From the NCBI GenBank assembly GCA_018894105.1, contig CM032123.1, positions 5,271,001 to 5,335,000 of the forward strand: a stretch of 64,000 nucleotides of DNA, read 5' to 3'. Of this stretch, positions 49,886 to 62,113 are shown one piece after another (positions within the stretch are counted from its first letter, which is position 1; each line of letters opens with the position of its first letter). Source of the stretch: Jacaranda mimosifolia. Its lineage: Eukaryota; Streptophyta; Magnoliopsida; Lamiales; Bignoniaceae. Under the pieces are notes generated by a model. It did not search any database. It was given only the letters and a program-made list of their open reading frames with translations, and was not told the DNA's origin. The translations under genes were made by a program, and so were the position numbers.

Positions 49886-50596
49886 CAACCATTTTTCACA
49901 ACAAAATCAGCAGAGGACAAATGAAAATACCTTCAGGCGTTTCGGGGGAGGGGCAGAGTGGAAGCTTTCGGATGAGGCGACGGAGGATGCCGTTGAACTA
50001 TACAAACAGTCAATGGAATGCCGTGTGTGTGTGTGATGTGGTGAAGGGGTGTGTGTGTGACCCCATGGTGTATGTATATACACAAACAACCAATGCAAAT
50101 GGACAAACAAAATGTTGTATGATTGAAGCCCTAGAACCTATTTTGTGCAATAAATAGTGGGAGTGACATGCCCTCTCAATCCGATTTCAAGATTCCCCCA
50201 AGATTTTCACCCCTTTTTTCAAAGAATCTCTCTCAATCTGCCATTGTATCTCACCTTTTCAGAGGAAAAATGAATAATCATCATCGGGTAGGCGAGACAA
50301 AGAGAGAGGGCCGAGAAGATTGCACTAACAACAAACAGAGGGAGCCCACGAGATTCCTTCAAGTTTTGATCGATCAGCAAGCATCAGTCAGAGACCGTGA
50401 GAGAGGCGACTAGCATTTCATGAGAGAAATGCTGCTGTTTTCTATAAACTGTTTGGACCGAGGGTCGAAGGGGAGATGGGAGATGAGGGAGCAGTGAGAG
50501 AGCACTTTGTTTTTACCTACCATTTCAGAAGCCGAGGGAGAGAGAAGAGGGATGGGACAGCATGTGGGGGGGGGGGGAGTAATTTCTGTGGAGTGG
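49886..50596. other. Right arm of the large transposon, possible promoter side
   Basis: It holds a GT-rich tract (50024-50061), GA-rich stretches (50296-50410, 50520-50545) and a G-run at 50567-50577. No conserved protein is recognised. Since the genes of the element read leftward, their promoter could lie here or nearer 45.2 kb; no clear TATA/leader pair was fixed. Confidence 0.4.
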
Positions 50597-50687
50597 AAAA
50601 TTTTTTCCACAAGCAACCACACTTCTCCCTCAAAAACATGTTTTTGAGGGCTTGCTTGTGAGAATTTTCTCAGAAGCAAGCACAGCC
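50597..50687. repeat. Right terminal and subterminal repeats with palindromic end
   Basis: CACAAGCAACCACAC and the terminal GAAGCAAGCACAGCC are inverses of the left-end words. The last 40 bp can fold: GCTTGCTTGTGAGAA is followed by TTTTCTCAGAAGCAAGC. A second palindrome (CTCAAAAACATGTTTTTGAG) spans 50630-50649. Confidence 0.55.
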
Positions 50688-50691
50688 ATAA

Positions 50692-50898
50692 AGTATTTTC
50701 CTACCACCAGTCACTTTCACATTGAATGCACCGCAACCACCATTCTGCCTCCGATTAAGTGCGGAATCCCCTCCATATCCTAAGAAGAAGAAGAAGGAGA
50801 TGCCACCTGAGAAGGTTTCAGGAGGAAGAGGACCTAAAGGTCCTCTCTGCATAAGCAAGGACATCATGGACATTTTAATCTCTCAAGAGATACTATAA
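50692..50898 (+). other. Exon-like open stretch beside the transposon end, unidentified
   Basis: Sixty-eight codons without a stop directly after the element's right end: FLPPVTFTLNAPQPP, then SPPYPKKKKEMPPEKVSGG and GPKGPLCISKDIMDIL before TAA. Mixed, non-repetitive composition with a basic cluster makes it look like a real exon fragment, but there is no start Met before the basic cluster and I do not recognise the family. Confidence 0.25.
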
Positions 50899-50929
50899 TT
50901 ACCTTATTGCAACCCTTCAACAAGGTATG

Positions 50930-51150
50930 TTCATTAAAACTTTAGCCCTCACTATGCCGTTCTGCATTCTGGTCAATTGAATACTAATTTGAGCATCAGA
51001 GTGCCTTAGCCGAGGGCCCCTCCATAAGCATGATGTGTTATTGGTTACAAGACTCGACCCGCTCTCATCCAACCATTCTACCTCAACTCATATTCTGGTC
51101 GACTATATTGGGCCAGAGCCCAATCCATTGATAAACAAATTCAACCATCA
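50930..51150. other. Possible LTR-retroelement fragment
   Basis: A GC-richer piece with phrases such as GCCGAGGGCCCCTCCATAAG and TGGTCGACTATATTGGGCC, recalling the style of the solo LTR at 39.1 kb (GGGCCTAGTC, CAGTCGAGGGG). No termini or duplication are found. Confidence 0.3.
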
Positions 51151-52034
51151 TCAGTGCATATAAAAATAGTATAAATAAATCATATTTTCCCTAAAATAAA
51201 ACTATTCCTTGTATTCATATTTTGTACATACATTAATAAATACATACTGATGATAGCTAAATTTATTGTCAAACATTAATACTTAAGTATATTAGTTTAC
51301 TAGTCTGTCAACATGTATTTGATAGGAAGTTTTTGTCTAAAAAGAATTTCAAACGATGAACGAGGGGGAACAATTCACAAGCATCTCAAAAATGTCAACT
51401 CCTCCAATATTGAACAAGACTCATTTTCCTTTGTTGAGGGCCTTGCAAAGAGACACATTGTTGTTGTTTCCATTGATGGAGCCAATAATGACGATCAAAT
51501 CCATCCTTAAATATGAAATGCTAAATTATGCCAAAATATTTATTGTCCCACTGACACATACTTGGAGAGGGATTTTGTCCAAAAATTACACAAAATGAGA
51601 GATGAGAACAACTTATAAACTATTTCAGAATTTTTGATTATCTTTATATCTGATAAAACTAGATATATTATAGCCCCAACATAAGGGTTTGGGAAAAAGG
51701 TAAATGGTCGTTCTTCCAAAAAAAAAACACCTATTATAATGACCTTCATGCACCCTATCAAATGTATGTTATTGGGATAATAACCGGATATAATTGAATT
51801 TTTATATTGGCGATGGATTGGATGATCATCACATGCATTTATATTTTGGAACATTCTTTTGTAACCCTAAATTTAAGAACAGAAGTCATAAATATATTCA
51901 TAGACATCAGATACTGAAATCTTTCCATTCTTTAAAAAACTGAAAAACAGAATAAAACTCAAATTCCATAATCAACAAATTTCTCACAGCATGAAATGCC
52001 GTTTATAGATCCCGCGCACTTATAAACCCTAGCA

Positions 52035-52067
<33 letters not shown>

Positions 52068-52430
52068 CAATTTCCCCAGCATGAAATGCTTCTTTTCTTT
52101 CTGAAAATGGTCTGTTTTCACAGACTGCAACACTTTTGGGCCAATTTCAATATTCAAATTCTGAAGGCTCTATGGGTTGAATACTCAACTGGGTATATGG
52201 TAACCAATTTCAAATTCTGAAGGCCTTAGCTTGAGCTCTGAACTGGGCCAATTTAATATTTACACACACGGACCCCAGTGAAATATAAGCAAAATCAACT
52301 GAAAAGAAGAAGATCAAATATATGATACCAATAATGTTGCATAAAACTTTAGGCTCATAAATTAGCATACATCCTTTGTTAGCAACAACCAAAGCATGAG
52401 AAGCTAGTTGTTATAGCAATAATATAAAAT
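51151..52430. other. Spacer and asparaginase 3' flank
   Basis: No gene is recognised. A (TA)n run lies at 52030-52055 and an A-run near 51719-51727. The short open frames (51313-51598, 51540-51854) lack domain signs. The part next to 52431 should hold the asparaginase 3' untranslated region. Confidence 0.5.
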
Positions 52431-54564
52431 CTACTCCCAAATTCCAACTTCCATAAACCCATCTTCAGTAGCACAACCCCTAAACATCCCCACTGAATTA
52501 AACCCACAGGCCACTTCCCCTTTGCTAGACACCGCAATCAACCCGGCCTTGCCGCCCTCGTCCAGCCGATTCTTGATCACATAATCTACCGCCTCGTGGA
52601 GCCCTAATTCCTTGTACTCCATTACAGCCGCCACATCGCGGGCCAGGGTCCCACGTATGATGGCCTCGCCTTCACCCGTGCAAGAGACGCCACAAAGGTC
52701 ACAGGCATATGTGCCAGCACCAATCAACGGCGAGTCCCCAATCCGACCCATCATTTTGTTCATCAGTCCACCGGTGGAGGTGGCGGCCGCACAGCGGCCT
52801 TGGCCGTCCACCACCACACATCCAACTGTCTCCGGGGCGTACACGCTGATTGGAAGTCCGTTCATTTGAAGTTGTGGGTTCTCCACCACCGCACTGCAAG
52901 ATTCTAATCCGATTGTCGGAATTCTGTAGTCAAACTGAGGAGATCAAATTGTGAGTATCCTCATATTTAATATTATTACATTCTCAATAAAGTTATTGTT
53001 ATGGAATCAACCGTGTTATAAGAAATGAACCATTTTATATAGGAAAATTATAAAAATAGGACCGTAAAATTCACAATGTAGGATGGGGATTTGAAGTAGT
53101 ATAAAATTAGAACCAAAACTCCTAAAAATTGAAAAAGAAATGCCACCGAGAAGCTCAGAAATGGATAAGAGGATTATTCAGATGATTGTTCACGGGGATG
53201 AAAGGTGCATATCCAGCGTTTTTGGTATGTCATCCCGGGGCGTAACGTACAGAGAGGAAGGCCCCTTCATAGACGCCTTTTAGAATCATCGAAAAGTACA
53301 ACCGATGATTACTCATGTGGTGTTCACCAAATGTGCTTCACACAAACAACACACAAGCAATCATCGGTCTCACTATGCATTTTATATCAATGTCTTTTTT
53401 TTTGTTTCAATTTTGTAAGAATTTTGATTTTAATTTTATATAATTTCAAATTCCGATTCTACGTTGTAAATCGACTATAATTATGATTCTATCGTCACAA
53501 TTTTTTCATGTTATATATATAGGTTGCAACTTACAAGGATTGAGTTGGCTTCCTTAGCCAATTTGAGCATGCCAACGTTGTCCTCCGTGATGAAGTAGCT
53601 ATTGTCAACCATCTCCACACCCTAATATAGTAATATTAAAAAATTAAGCGAAATCAAACTATAATTTGACAGAAAACAACAAAATCTTGAAACGCAAACA
53701 CGTTAGAAAAAGACAAAAATGACTAAGAAGCAAAGAGCACCATGAACTCTCTCTCAGCACACGTGTCCATAACATGGCATACTAAAAAAGTAGTCTCGTT
53801 TAACTTCAACAAAGTATTTATATAAATAAAAATCTGTATAGAAGATTTAAAAATATACATATATAGTGCAAAAATGGTAAAAGAGAAAAGAACCTGTTGT
53901 TTGGCGAATTCTTCAGCACCAGAAAAAGCAAGGTAGGAATGGGGGGACTTGTCCATAACAAGGCGCGCAAGGGAAATGGGGTTCCTCACGGTGGTTATGC
54001 CGGAAACGGCGCCGCATCGCCTGCCGGGCCCATACATTATGCTGGCCTCCATCTCCGCCGTCCCTTTCTCAGTGAGTGCAGATCCACGGCCCGAATTGAA
54101 CAGGGGATCAGTTTCCAGTTCTCGTACCTATACACACAAGGGACAGAAAATCCTCGTAAAAAAACACTGATCATAAAAGTGACTTCTACTGAAATCAAAA
54201 TGCATGCATAGAGAAAAAAGGCTGGAGAAATGGCCAATAAAAAAAAAGGCATAACCTATTACAATCAGTCAGCTGTGCAAGAAAAAAAGGCCAAAACAGA
54301 AACAGTAACTGTCAGAAAGGAAGAGAAATTTTCATGGAGATTTAAAAACAAAAAATAAAAAACTTAAAATATAGTGAAAATGAGGTAAATTAAAAAACAT
54401 ACAACGAGTTCAACGACGTCAATGGCTGGGAGGGAAGAGCGAAGAGCGGAGATTCCAAGATTTAGGCAGCGAGTAAGGAGTTGTTTGGCTTCCTCCTGGC
54501 GCTCTTTGGGAAGGTTTGGATCGACACCAGCGCCGCCGTGCACCGCTATAGCCCAACCGCCCAT
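52431..54564 (-). CDS. ASPGB1: Isoaspartyl peptidase / L-asparaginase, potassium-dependent ASPGB1 type
   Basis: Seen: four exons with GT..AG introns (54564-54403, 54127-53894, 53621-53535, 52934-52431), all in phase 0, giving 328 residues; the family is about 315-330. It starts [13 protein letters not shown]. Conserved blocks are [85 protein letters not shown] and [10 protein letters not shown]. Family knowledge: an Ntn-hydrolase that cleaves itself before a Thr (here Thr197, in PETVGC) to form alpha and beta subunits and releases ammonia and aspartate from asparagine in sink tissue cytosol. The wording [13 protein letters not shown] and PETVGC fits the B1 branch rather than A1. Oddity: Tyr86 stands where homologues have Asp (SIMYG rather than SIMDG). 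A TATA box lies upstream at 54641-54653. Confidence 0.96.
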
Positions 54565-54640
54565 CTTCCCCGTGCACGTACGGTGTTTCGGTTTTGCTTT
54601 TGTATATGTACGAGGCGAGGGTGGTGGGTGTTCTCCCTGA

Positions 54641-54653
54641 ATATATATATATA
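54641..54653 (-). promoter_or_regulatory. Asparaginase TATA box
   Basis: A (TA)n stretch, TATATATATATA on the minus strand, about 80 bp before the start codon, implying a leader of roughly 50 bases. No other TATA is closer. Confidence 0.5.
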
Positions 54654-54669
54654 GGCGAGCGCGGATCCA

Positions 54670-57036
54670 AAAACTGTTTCTTTAATTAGATTATTTTAAT
54701 TTGGTTTTATTATAATTTTGGGATCCGGCTGGCAACAGCCCTCAACACCATCCCTTATGTTATGGGAAAGCGATAACCTCCGACTTTTCAAAGTGCGCTC
54801 AGAACCCTATACCTTGTTTGTCTCTCGTCCGAAAAGCCGTCAGTTTTTGGTATTTGATTCACTTTTTAATATTTAAGAGTAACAGTTCGAGTTGTTTGTT
54901 ATTTTATTGATCTATATAAATGTAATAACTCGAACTGTTTTTATTTTCCAAATTGTTTATGCATCCTCAATTTAAAAACATATTATTTTATTTGTTTTAA
55001 AAATTATTTTATTTATAAATAATAATAATCATATTTCCAAAATATGAAACAAAATCCTGGACACATCTTTCTCTTTATATTATATTGACAATTTTAATGC
55101 ATTCAGTGCATATATTAAAATTATTATGGTACATAATAAATAATTTTTTTCTATATGACATTAATTCTTTAATAATTTTAATATATTTATTTAAATTTTT
55201 TACATAAGTAAAAACAAAAGTATGATATAACCATAGTGCATAGAATGAGTAAATTATAAACAATAATTACTACAATATAATTTATAGTGTGTGGATTTAG
55301 AAAAAAGAAGTTAGAACATTTTAACTACATTGCTCAAAAGGACATATTCAAAAGCACATCACAAGGAATAAATACTGTATTAATAATATATATCTAAGGA
55401 AAAAATGATAATGTAATATTTTCATACCAAAACATCAAATCATTTACTCAAACTTCATGATTGATTCAATTAAACACATTTTTGTTGTCATTAGTCCAAA
55501 ATATCTTCTCAAATTACTCCTAAAAATTATATTTCCACGACATTTATCCAACTGTGGCCTAGGAAATTGGAATTACTATTAACTATTACATATAAAAGTT
55601 CTCAAACAAACAAACAAACAATAACAATAACAAAAACAACTAACTATTGCATATAAAGGGATGGCCACTAAACTTTCCACCCCCGCCTTCCAAGGAATCT
55701 TGGCTTCGAAAGAGACTACGGCCTAGAGGTTGGTTGCGAGGGCTACCTTCAGTTTGCAAATAAAAATGAATTTTTATTTTTATTAAGAATTTCATATTAT
55801 TATTTTTATAGATATAATGACTACCTAATATCAATAAAAATTTTATCACAAATTATAGTAATGATTTTTATATTCGCTAAATTATCACCCTACATGTATC
55901 ACTAATTATCAATTATAATAAATTAGAATATTTGTTTTTGTTTCCATTGAATTATAAGTGCAAAACAAAAATTATTATCACATAGAAAATACAATTCGTG
56001 ACAAAGTAAAAATTATTGTTACTTAATATATATTATTACTAGTAAAATAAAATTATTGACACTTAGTACATATCACTAGTAACAATTTTTACATTGTTAT
56101 TTATTATGTTATTATTATTATTTCATTTTTTAGCATCATAAAATTATTTTTTTGAAATTTCAAACCATTTCGGTTGCGAGTTGGGGATGGAGGTGTGGTT
56201 GCCATACGGCTGCTGACTCATTCTGGTCGTGTTTGCCGCAGCCATGGGTGAGGGTGGGGATGCATGTGGTTTTGGGCCGGATATATGTATTACGCGCGTA
56301 AGTATATAAATATATTTTTTTATATTTACAAATAAAGAGGTATTTTTGTCATTCGTATTTTAAGTTTTTTTTTTTAAAAATTTTTTGAGAGTAACTTGAT
56401 AATTTCAACCTCTCTGATACATTTTCGAGATATTTGTTGATAGTAAGAGTGTTGGATGCAATTTCTCAAATTCGAAAAGCATACATGTATTTACATCAAA
56501 CTTAAAAAATAATTACTATAATTATTCTTTATTATTATTATTATTATTATTTAAAGGCAATCACGTAAAGATTACATAAATGCAAGTTTTATTTTGAAAT
56601 GTTGTGTAAAGTCAAAGATTAGATAATTATAACAAAGAATGGATAGAGTAAATAGTTGGCATTGATTTGTAATGTTGTACATTAATCACATATGGCTGGT
56701 TGGTGTATAATATAATGCCATGGTGACTAGGATGCGATAAGGATGATGATTGGTTGATCCTGCTTAGGCTGATCATTAAGCTGCCACAAAGGCTGTTAGA
56801 TGAGCCTGGAATTGGTCCAAATTTATATTTTCTATTATGTAAATAAATTCTTTGAATTAAGAAAATTACAAATTCTAAATTTTTAGAATTTAAAATTTCT
56901 TAATTGTTTAAATATCATTAGTTACTTAATATTAATTGTGATTTTTTTGGTTCTAAATCAATAAAATATAGCAACTAACCAAATATAATATTTTTTTAAT
57001 ATATTCTTTAATTAACCTCATTTATCCACATATAGA
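54670..57036. other. Intergenic spacer
   Basis: AT-rich with no credible gene. (CAAA)n lies at 55604-55618. A GC-richer scrap at 55663-55755 (CACCCCCGCCTTCCAAGG) and another at 56165-56280 resemble pieces of dispersed repeats. ATT runs occur near 56528-56550. Confidence 0.5.
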
Positions 57037-57460
57037 TCTCTACTATTATATATAAGATTGAAGTTTTTTACTATAATTATACAATTTTGGCGGCTTTAAA
57101 TTTTAATTTTTTTTAATTATTATTTATAATAATTTTATAAAAAAAAAAAGGCAGAATGACATAATTGAAAAGGACCAAAGTGAAAAACACTCTTTTGGTA
57201 ATGGAGAAGGATGCAGAAGGCACGCTCAACACATGTTGCAATCCATTTCATCGACGGCCAATCTCGTGTTATTGTATCGAAGGGGACAAAAAATTCGGGG
57301 CCTAATTATTTGAAAAATTAATAACTTGACGTCAAATCAACTTTTATAGTGACCTACGAAGTAGGAATCTCTGGTAGGATTCTTTAGCCCATGATAGGGA
57401 CATTATTCATTTGTTTATCAAGATATCTATCACGTGCTTTTGCCCCCTCAACTTTTTTAA
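57037..57460. other. Possible Helitron 5' end and spacer
   Basis: TCTCTACTATTATATATAAG after an A resembles the Helitron 5' ends at 19873 and 31767, but I find no hairpin plus CTRR end for it, so this is at most a truncated copy. Confidence 0.3.
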
Positions 57461-57759
57461 GTGCCCGTCTGGTTTTGTTTTCGCTCTCTATTTTTATTTT
57501 TGTAAAAATAAAAATTGAAAGTTATCAAATTTTATTTTATTTTCAAACTCTATTTTTTTTATTCTCATTTACATAATTTTTAATATAAAAATAAAACGAC
57601 ATCTAAAGACATTAATTTCAATCATACACAATTATTTCACTTAAGACAAAAACATCAAAATAACATTTCATTTTTAAACCTAAACTCATAACTAATTTTT
57701 TACTTTTTGAATTTGACAAAAAATAAAAAATAATCCTGGAAACATATCCAAACGGACTA
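57461..57759. mobile_element. Tourist-like MITE (copy C, inverted)
   Basis: Left GTGCCCGTCTGG, right CCAAACGGACTA, flanked by TAA at 57458-57460 and 57760-57762. The interior (ggttttgttttcgctctctat, gaaagttatcaa) is the reverse complement of copy B at 18757-19121, with divergence. Confidence 0.72.
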
Positions 57760-57868
57760 TAAGAGTTTTCACATTATTTGGTTTCATAAATATTACTCCT
57801 TTCTTCCCAAAATATGAACTTTTTATTAATCTTACATAAAGTTTTATTACAAGAGGTAGAAAAATATA

Positions 57869-58189
57869 GGGAATGTTCGGTTATGTTTTTTGTTTGATTT
57901 TATTATGTGTTTATTATGTTTTTTGTGAGAATGAATTATTTGAGAATATGAAACTTAGTTTTTGGTATGTTTGTTTATATTTTGGGGAAAATATTTTTTT
58001 ACTGTAGCAGTTAAATCAATGTTTTTTATTGAATTTTTGGGATAAAAATGGAATTGAGTGATTTTTTTAATATTATAATAATAATAAAATATATATAGTG
58101 TATATAATATATATGTGTATATTGGAGAATGTGTGTTTTGAAAGGAAAATGAGGATATGTTTGATGGAAAACATAACCAAACAAAACCA
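57869..58189. mobile_element. MITE-like element, family T (copy 3, inverted)
   Basis: GGGAATGTTCGGTTATG at the left and CATAACCAAACAAAACC at the right form imperfect inverted repeats. The interior (tgaatttttgggataaaaatggaattgag) is the reverse complement of text in copies 1 and 2. Confidence 0.6.
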
Positions 58190-58485
58190 TAAATTTTATG
58201 TATTTTAAATTATATCATTGTTTGCCGAAGCTAGTAGAGGAGGGTAAGTCACATAATTAGTTTAACAGAAAAATATAGTCTTTGAAAAATAAAGTTCTTA
58301 TTTAAAAAGGCAACTTTATTTTTAAAGTCCAAAAAGAAATTAAGAATTACAAATTTGAGACAAAAAGAATATTTGATACTATATAAGTGCATCTGGCCGG
58401 CTGTTCACCTGATTTTGCATTTTTTTGGAATTAGGTACCTTTTCTTTTTTTTCTTTTTGTTGTCGAATAATACTTAACAGAATAA

Positions 58486-59673
58486 GACTGTGTTTGGTTG
58501 AAATGATGAGATTGAATGTGATAAGATTGAGATGAATATGTAAGCCATATAATATGTGAATACCATCTAATGTTTTGTTTGATTGTTATGTTTGAGAGTA
58601 TGGATATCCCAATAAAATACACTTTTGTTGTTTGGTAGGTAAGTATTGATAGTGTAGGACATACTCAAATTTACTAAACTGACCTTATGTTTTATTGTGA
58701 TGACTAAAATGCCCATCTATAACTTTAAATAATATAAGATGCATTGTGCGTACAATACCAACAACTTTCCTTCACCAGAACATAGCAGACAAACCCACAT
58801 TTGCAATTTGAATTAGATGAGACAAGTTGAAATGGTAAGGTAATTTTTAATTTTCTATATAAGTGATATGTTTTATACAAGTACAAACACAACTAGACTT
58901 GAAGGGATTGTTTATAGTAGCAATTTTGGCACACTAGATATATTTGCTAAAATTTTATAGTAGAAAATAAACAAAATATTTATTTATTTTTTATATATTA
59001 ATAAAAATTTTAATATTCTCAATTCATTTATTTAAATTCTTAGATGAGTAAAAGAAAAAAAAATTAAGATAAAAGTGAAAAAAAAAAAGTAAATATTTGA
59101 AGTGAAAAATATTAGAGAAGAGAAAAGAAGTTCAAAAAATAATAAGAAGAAAAATCCACTAAAAAACATACCCATATAGGGTAGGTATTTTATATATAGT
59201 ATAGATATTTTATCATTTGGTGCTTAACTACTTCACTATACAAAGTTCATATTAATAACACTTTTTTAAGTTGAATGTTTTAAAATTCCAAATATACCTA
59301 TATATGAAATAGATAACATACATTTATTAGGTAAATTTTTATTTTTCAAATAATTGACCGAAATTATATGAAAATTTATATACCACATGCAAAAAATCAA
59401 AGAAATTATATAAATAATAATTAAATAATAAAATAAAACTTGTGCACTAATTAATACAATTTATAATCCAGGGACAAATATATTTTTTTCCCATTTTTGT
59501 AGTTGAAAATATTGGTCTTAATACTACATCCTAGCAATTTAGGTGGGATTTACAATCCCTTACCTTGTTGGATTGGAAAACGGGTCACAAAATTATAAAG
59601 GGTCCAATATTTTTGAACCAAACAAAAAATTTAGATTGGATAAATAAGCAATCATAGCAACCAAACGGAGCCC
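58486..59673. mobile_element. TIR element (PIF/Harbinger-like ends) with nested mini-Helitron
   Basis: Left GACTGTGTTTGGTTG, right CAACCAAACGGAGCCC, so the inverted repeats share GTTTGGTTG. TAA precedes the left end but the right flank is AAATG, so the duplication is not preserved. The interior is non-coding and is interrupted by the Helitron at 58917-59205. Confidence 0.55.
58917..59205 (-). mobile_element. Mini-Helitron, 289 bp, nested
   Basis: On the minus strand it starts TCTATACTATATATAAAATA after an A and ends GTGTGCCAAAATTGCTAC before a T. The last 15 bases match the end of the Helitron at 31767-33515 (GTGTGCCAAAATTGCTAG) except the final base, so the canonical CTAG has decayed to CTAC. 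Confidence 0.65.
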
Positions 59674-62113
59674 AAATGAATTAAGTTTTGTAGTTTCATA
59701 AGTAAGCTATGTCAATGAGTGATCCTTGTGCTATATCTTGAGTTTTAATTTTATAGATATGTTTTAAATATGCGGCAACCTCGACGCGCTTATGTACAAT
59801 GGAACTTCACTGATTATTATGTATGAGAAGGTGCTCTTTGGTCAAAATTCCTTAAATTTTAATTCAATTCTAAGTTCCTCAAATTTTGATTTTTGTTTTT
59901 CTAGTAAAATTGCTGTTTAGCATTTTTATCATCTTAAGATTTTCTAAGCGTACCAAACTATGTTCAATCAATATTTGGCCCATAATTAAAATAACTAAAA
60001 TAATCAAAATGTCATATTACTGGAAGGTACACAATTAATTTTTTTATGGGTTGGATTCGATTTCAATGTACCAGCTTCAATTTTAGCCGTCTATTGACAT
60101 GTATTATCATCATATCCATCTAGTGGCGTATGATGTAACGGGATGACATCAATCAACTGCTACAAATGCCAAATCGCACAATTTAAATATATTTTTTATT
60201 TATTATTCTGGTTTACTTTAGCTCCGATCTTCTATCAAACTACTAACATAATTTTCACATAAATCCTCCCTACGACTCAATCGTTTGTTGTTTTCAGGTC
60301 TTAACTCCTATTACTCAATCCCACCAATTTATCCAATAATTTGATGAATACAAATAGATTAAATCTGAAATGTAAATAGACTAATTTAGACCTTATTGGA
60401 TCACAATTTATATCACTTCATATTGTGGCAATAATCTCTCTCCAAACACACATTTATTCTAAAAAGTGAATCTCATGCAAATCATCTCGAATGGAATTGT
60501 GAGAGTGGTAGAGCAGTACACGCAAAGCCAAAGCCTTAAAGATTCCCTCACCATTTTGACAAAAACTAGCATTATTGACTCAATTTTCAAAGGAATGATA
60601 GCATGGGCGCATTACAAGTTAAAATATCAAGAAAAAATTTTATGCCATTGTAGAAGTTTAAGCAATCATGAATTGTTAAATAAAATTATACTCTTGTGAA
60701 ATGAAATTATAACATTATTATATATTAATAATTTTAATATATTTTATGCATTTTTCAAAAAAATTTATAGTATAAAATAAATGAATATTATTTACCTTTT
60801 TTTATAATATTCTCAATGCATTTATTTGAATCTTTAGGATTAGTAAAAGGAAACAATAAATAATTTGAGAAAGAAAAAATATTAGAGAGTTGAAAATGAA
60901 GCAAAAATTACCTTATTATTATTTTCTAAAATATGGTTAATTTTGTCAACCTATAAAAATAATACATCAAGTTAGCTATTAATTGCATTACTCACAGTAG
61001 GCCGCTCGATCCCTTATCTTAAGAGTTCATTTTACTATGTATGAATGGTATTCACATTAATTTTATTGACGGTTCTGACTCCGAGACATAAGGAGTGAAA
61101 AGCAGCTCGACCAACAAGAGATGAGTGAAAATTGGGGTAAATTATTTGTGATATAAATAATCTAATAATTCATAACTTATTAAGGTTTATACCCAAATAA
61201 ATGATGTAATATGAACCCATCTCAAAGTACCCAACATGCTTCTCAACGTCAAATAAAAGAAAACTTGCTTCTCATCATTAAGTGACATTCTTAATTTTTA
61301 TAATTCTATCGTACAGGACAACTAACATTCAATTTGTCCTTGACTCTTCATTTGAATTTAGTAACATTTCATTTTTTGTGCATGTAAAATCTGTCAAGTT
61401 TTAAGGCTTTTCCTTTGTGGTTCAATTTCTTTTTTCCTTTCTTTTGTAGATTCATGCATCTATACCATTACAAGCATGGTTGGTTTTATTCGCTTTTTGA
61501 ATAAAATTTACTTTTGGAGTATATGATTATAGAAAATATAAAGTGATTTTTAAATAGACCTGACATATCATGTTAGGTTTAGAAAATGACAAGGTTCTCA
61601 GTAATATTAAGCAATCAATCGGATTAGTTATAAATAAAAATGTAAAAATTTGATAATTTTAAAACTGGCTAAATAGATAATTTTTTAATTGATAAGGGAA
61701 TAATGAAGTATGTTAATTTTACACATTTTAAAGGTTTAAAAATTAACTTATGATTAGGATGAAACTAAACTAACATTAAAATTAAATATTAATAAGATTA
61801 GTATGATCAATTAAGTAAAAAATATCCTGTTCAAGCAGTATAAGGTTGACACTAATATATATATATATATATGTTTAATTTCTAGCTTAAGATTTATATA
61901 CATAAATATATATATAATGTTTAATATTTATACATATAAATATGTTTATATATATATATATGTTTAATTTCTAGCTTCAGTCATTTCATTTGTTTGTGTC
62001 AAATAAGTTTTTTGAGAAGAATTTTATCGCTCAATCTGGTATCCTTTTAAGCATATTTCAAACTTTGCATGAGCATTAATGTAAGAATTGGATTCTTAAA
62101 TTGATTTGCAACC
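59674..62113. other. AT-rich spacer
   Basis: No gene. The 77-codon open stretch at 60466-60699 (plus) has ordinary composition but no domain I recognise and no neighbouring exon. (TA)n tracts lie near 61855-61871 and 61951-61961, with a partial local duplication of the phrase tgtttaatttctagctt between them. Confidence 0.5.

Larger units (their letters stand above)
38436..50687 (-). mobile_element. Candidate 12.25-kb PIF/Harbinger-type DNA transposon with four decayed genes
   Basis: The left end GGTTGTGATTGCTTGTG is mirrored by the right end, which reads GGCTGTGCTTGCTTCTG on the minus strand. ATA lies immediately outside both ends (38433-38435 and 50688-50690). Copies of GTGATTGTTTGTGAG-like words cluster inside the left end (38496-38660) and their inverses inside the right end (50609-50664). 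Between the ends, all recognisable coding remnants lie on the minus strand: Myb/SANT-like, Harbinger transposase, GRF-finger/membrane protein, and a second Myb/SANT-like. Family knowledge: plant PIF/Harbinger elements usually encode a transposase and one Myb-like protein, with a TTA/TAA duplication; ATA departs from that. The boundaries are inferred; the transposase identity is firm. Confidence 0.6.

Noticed and set aside
57037..57460. Complete Helitron starting at 57037
   Set aside because: A Helitron-like 5' end is present, but no hairpin and CTRR end followed by T was found before the next MITE.
60466..60699. 77-codon frame as a small gene
   Set aside because: No domain, no promoter pair or neighbouring exon; expected by chance in this much spacer.
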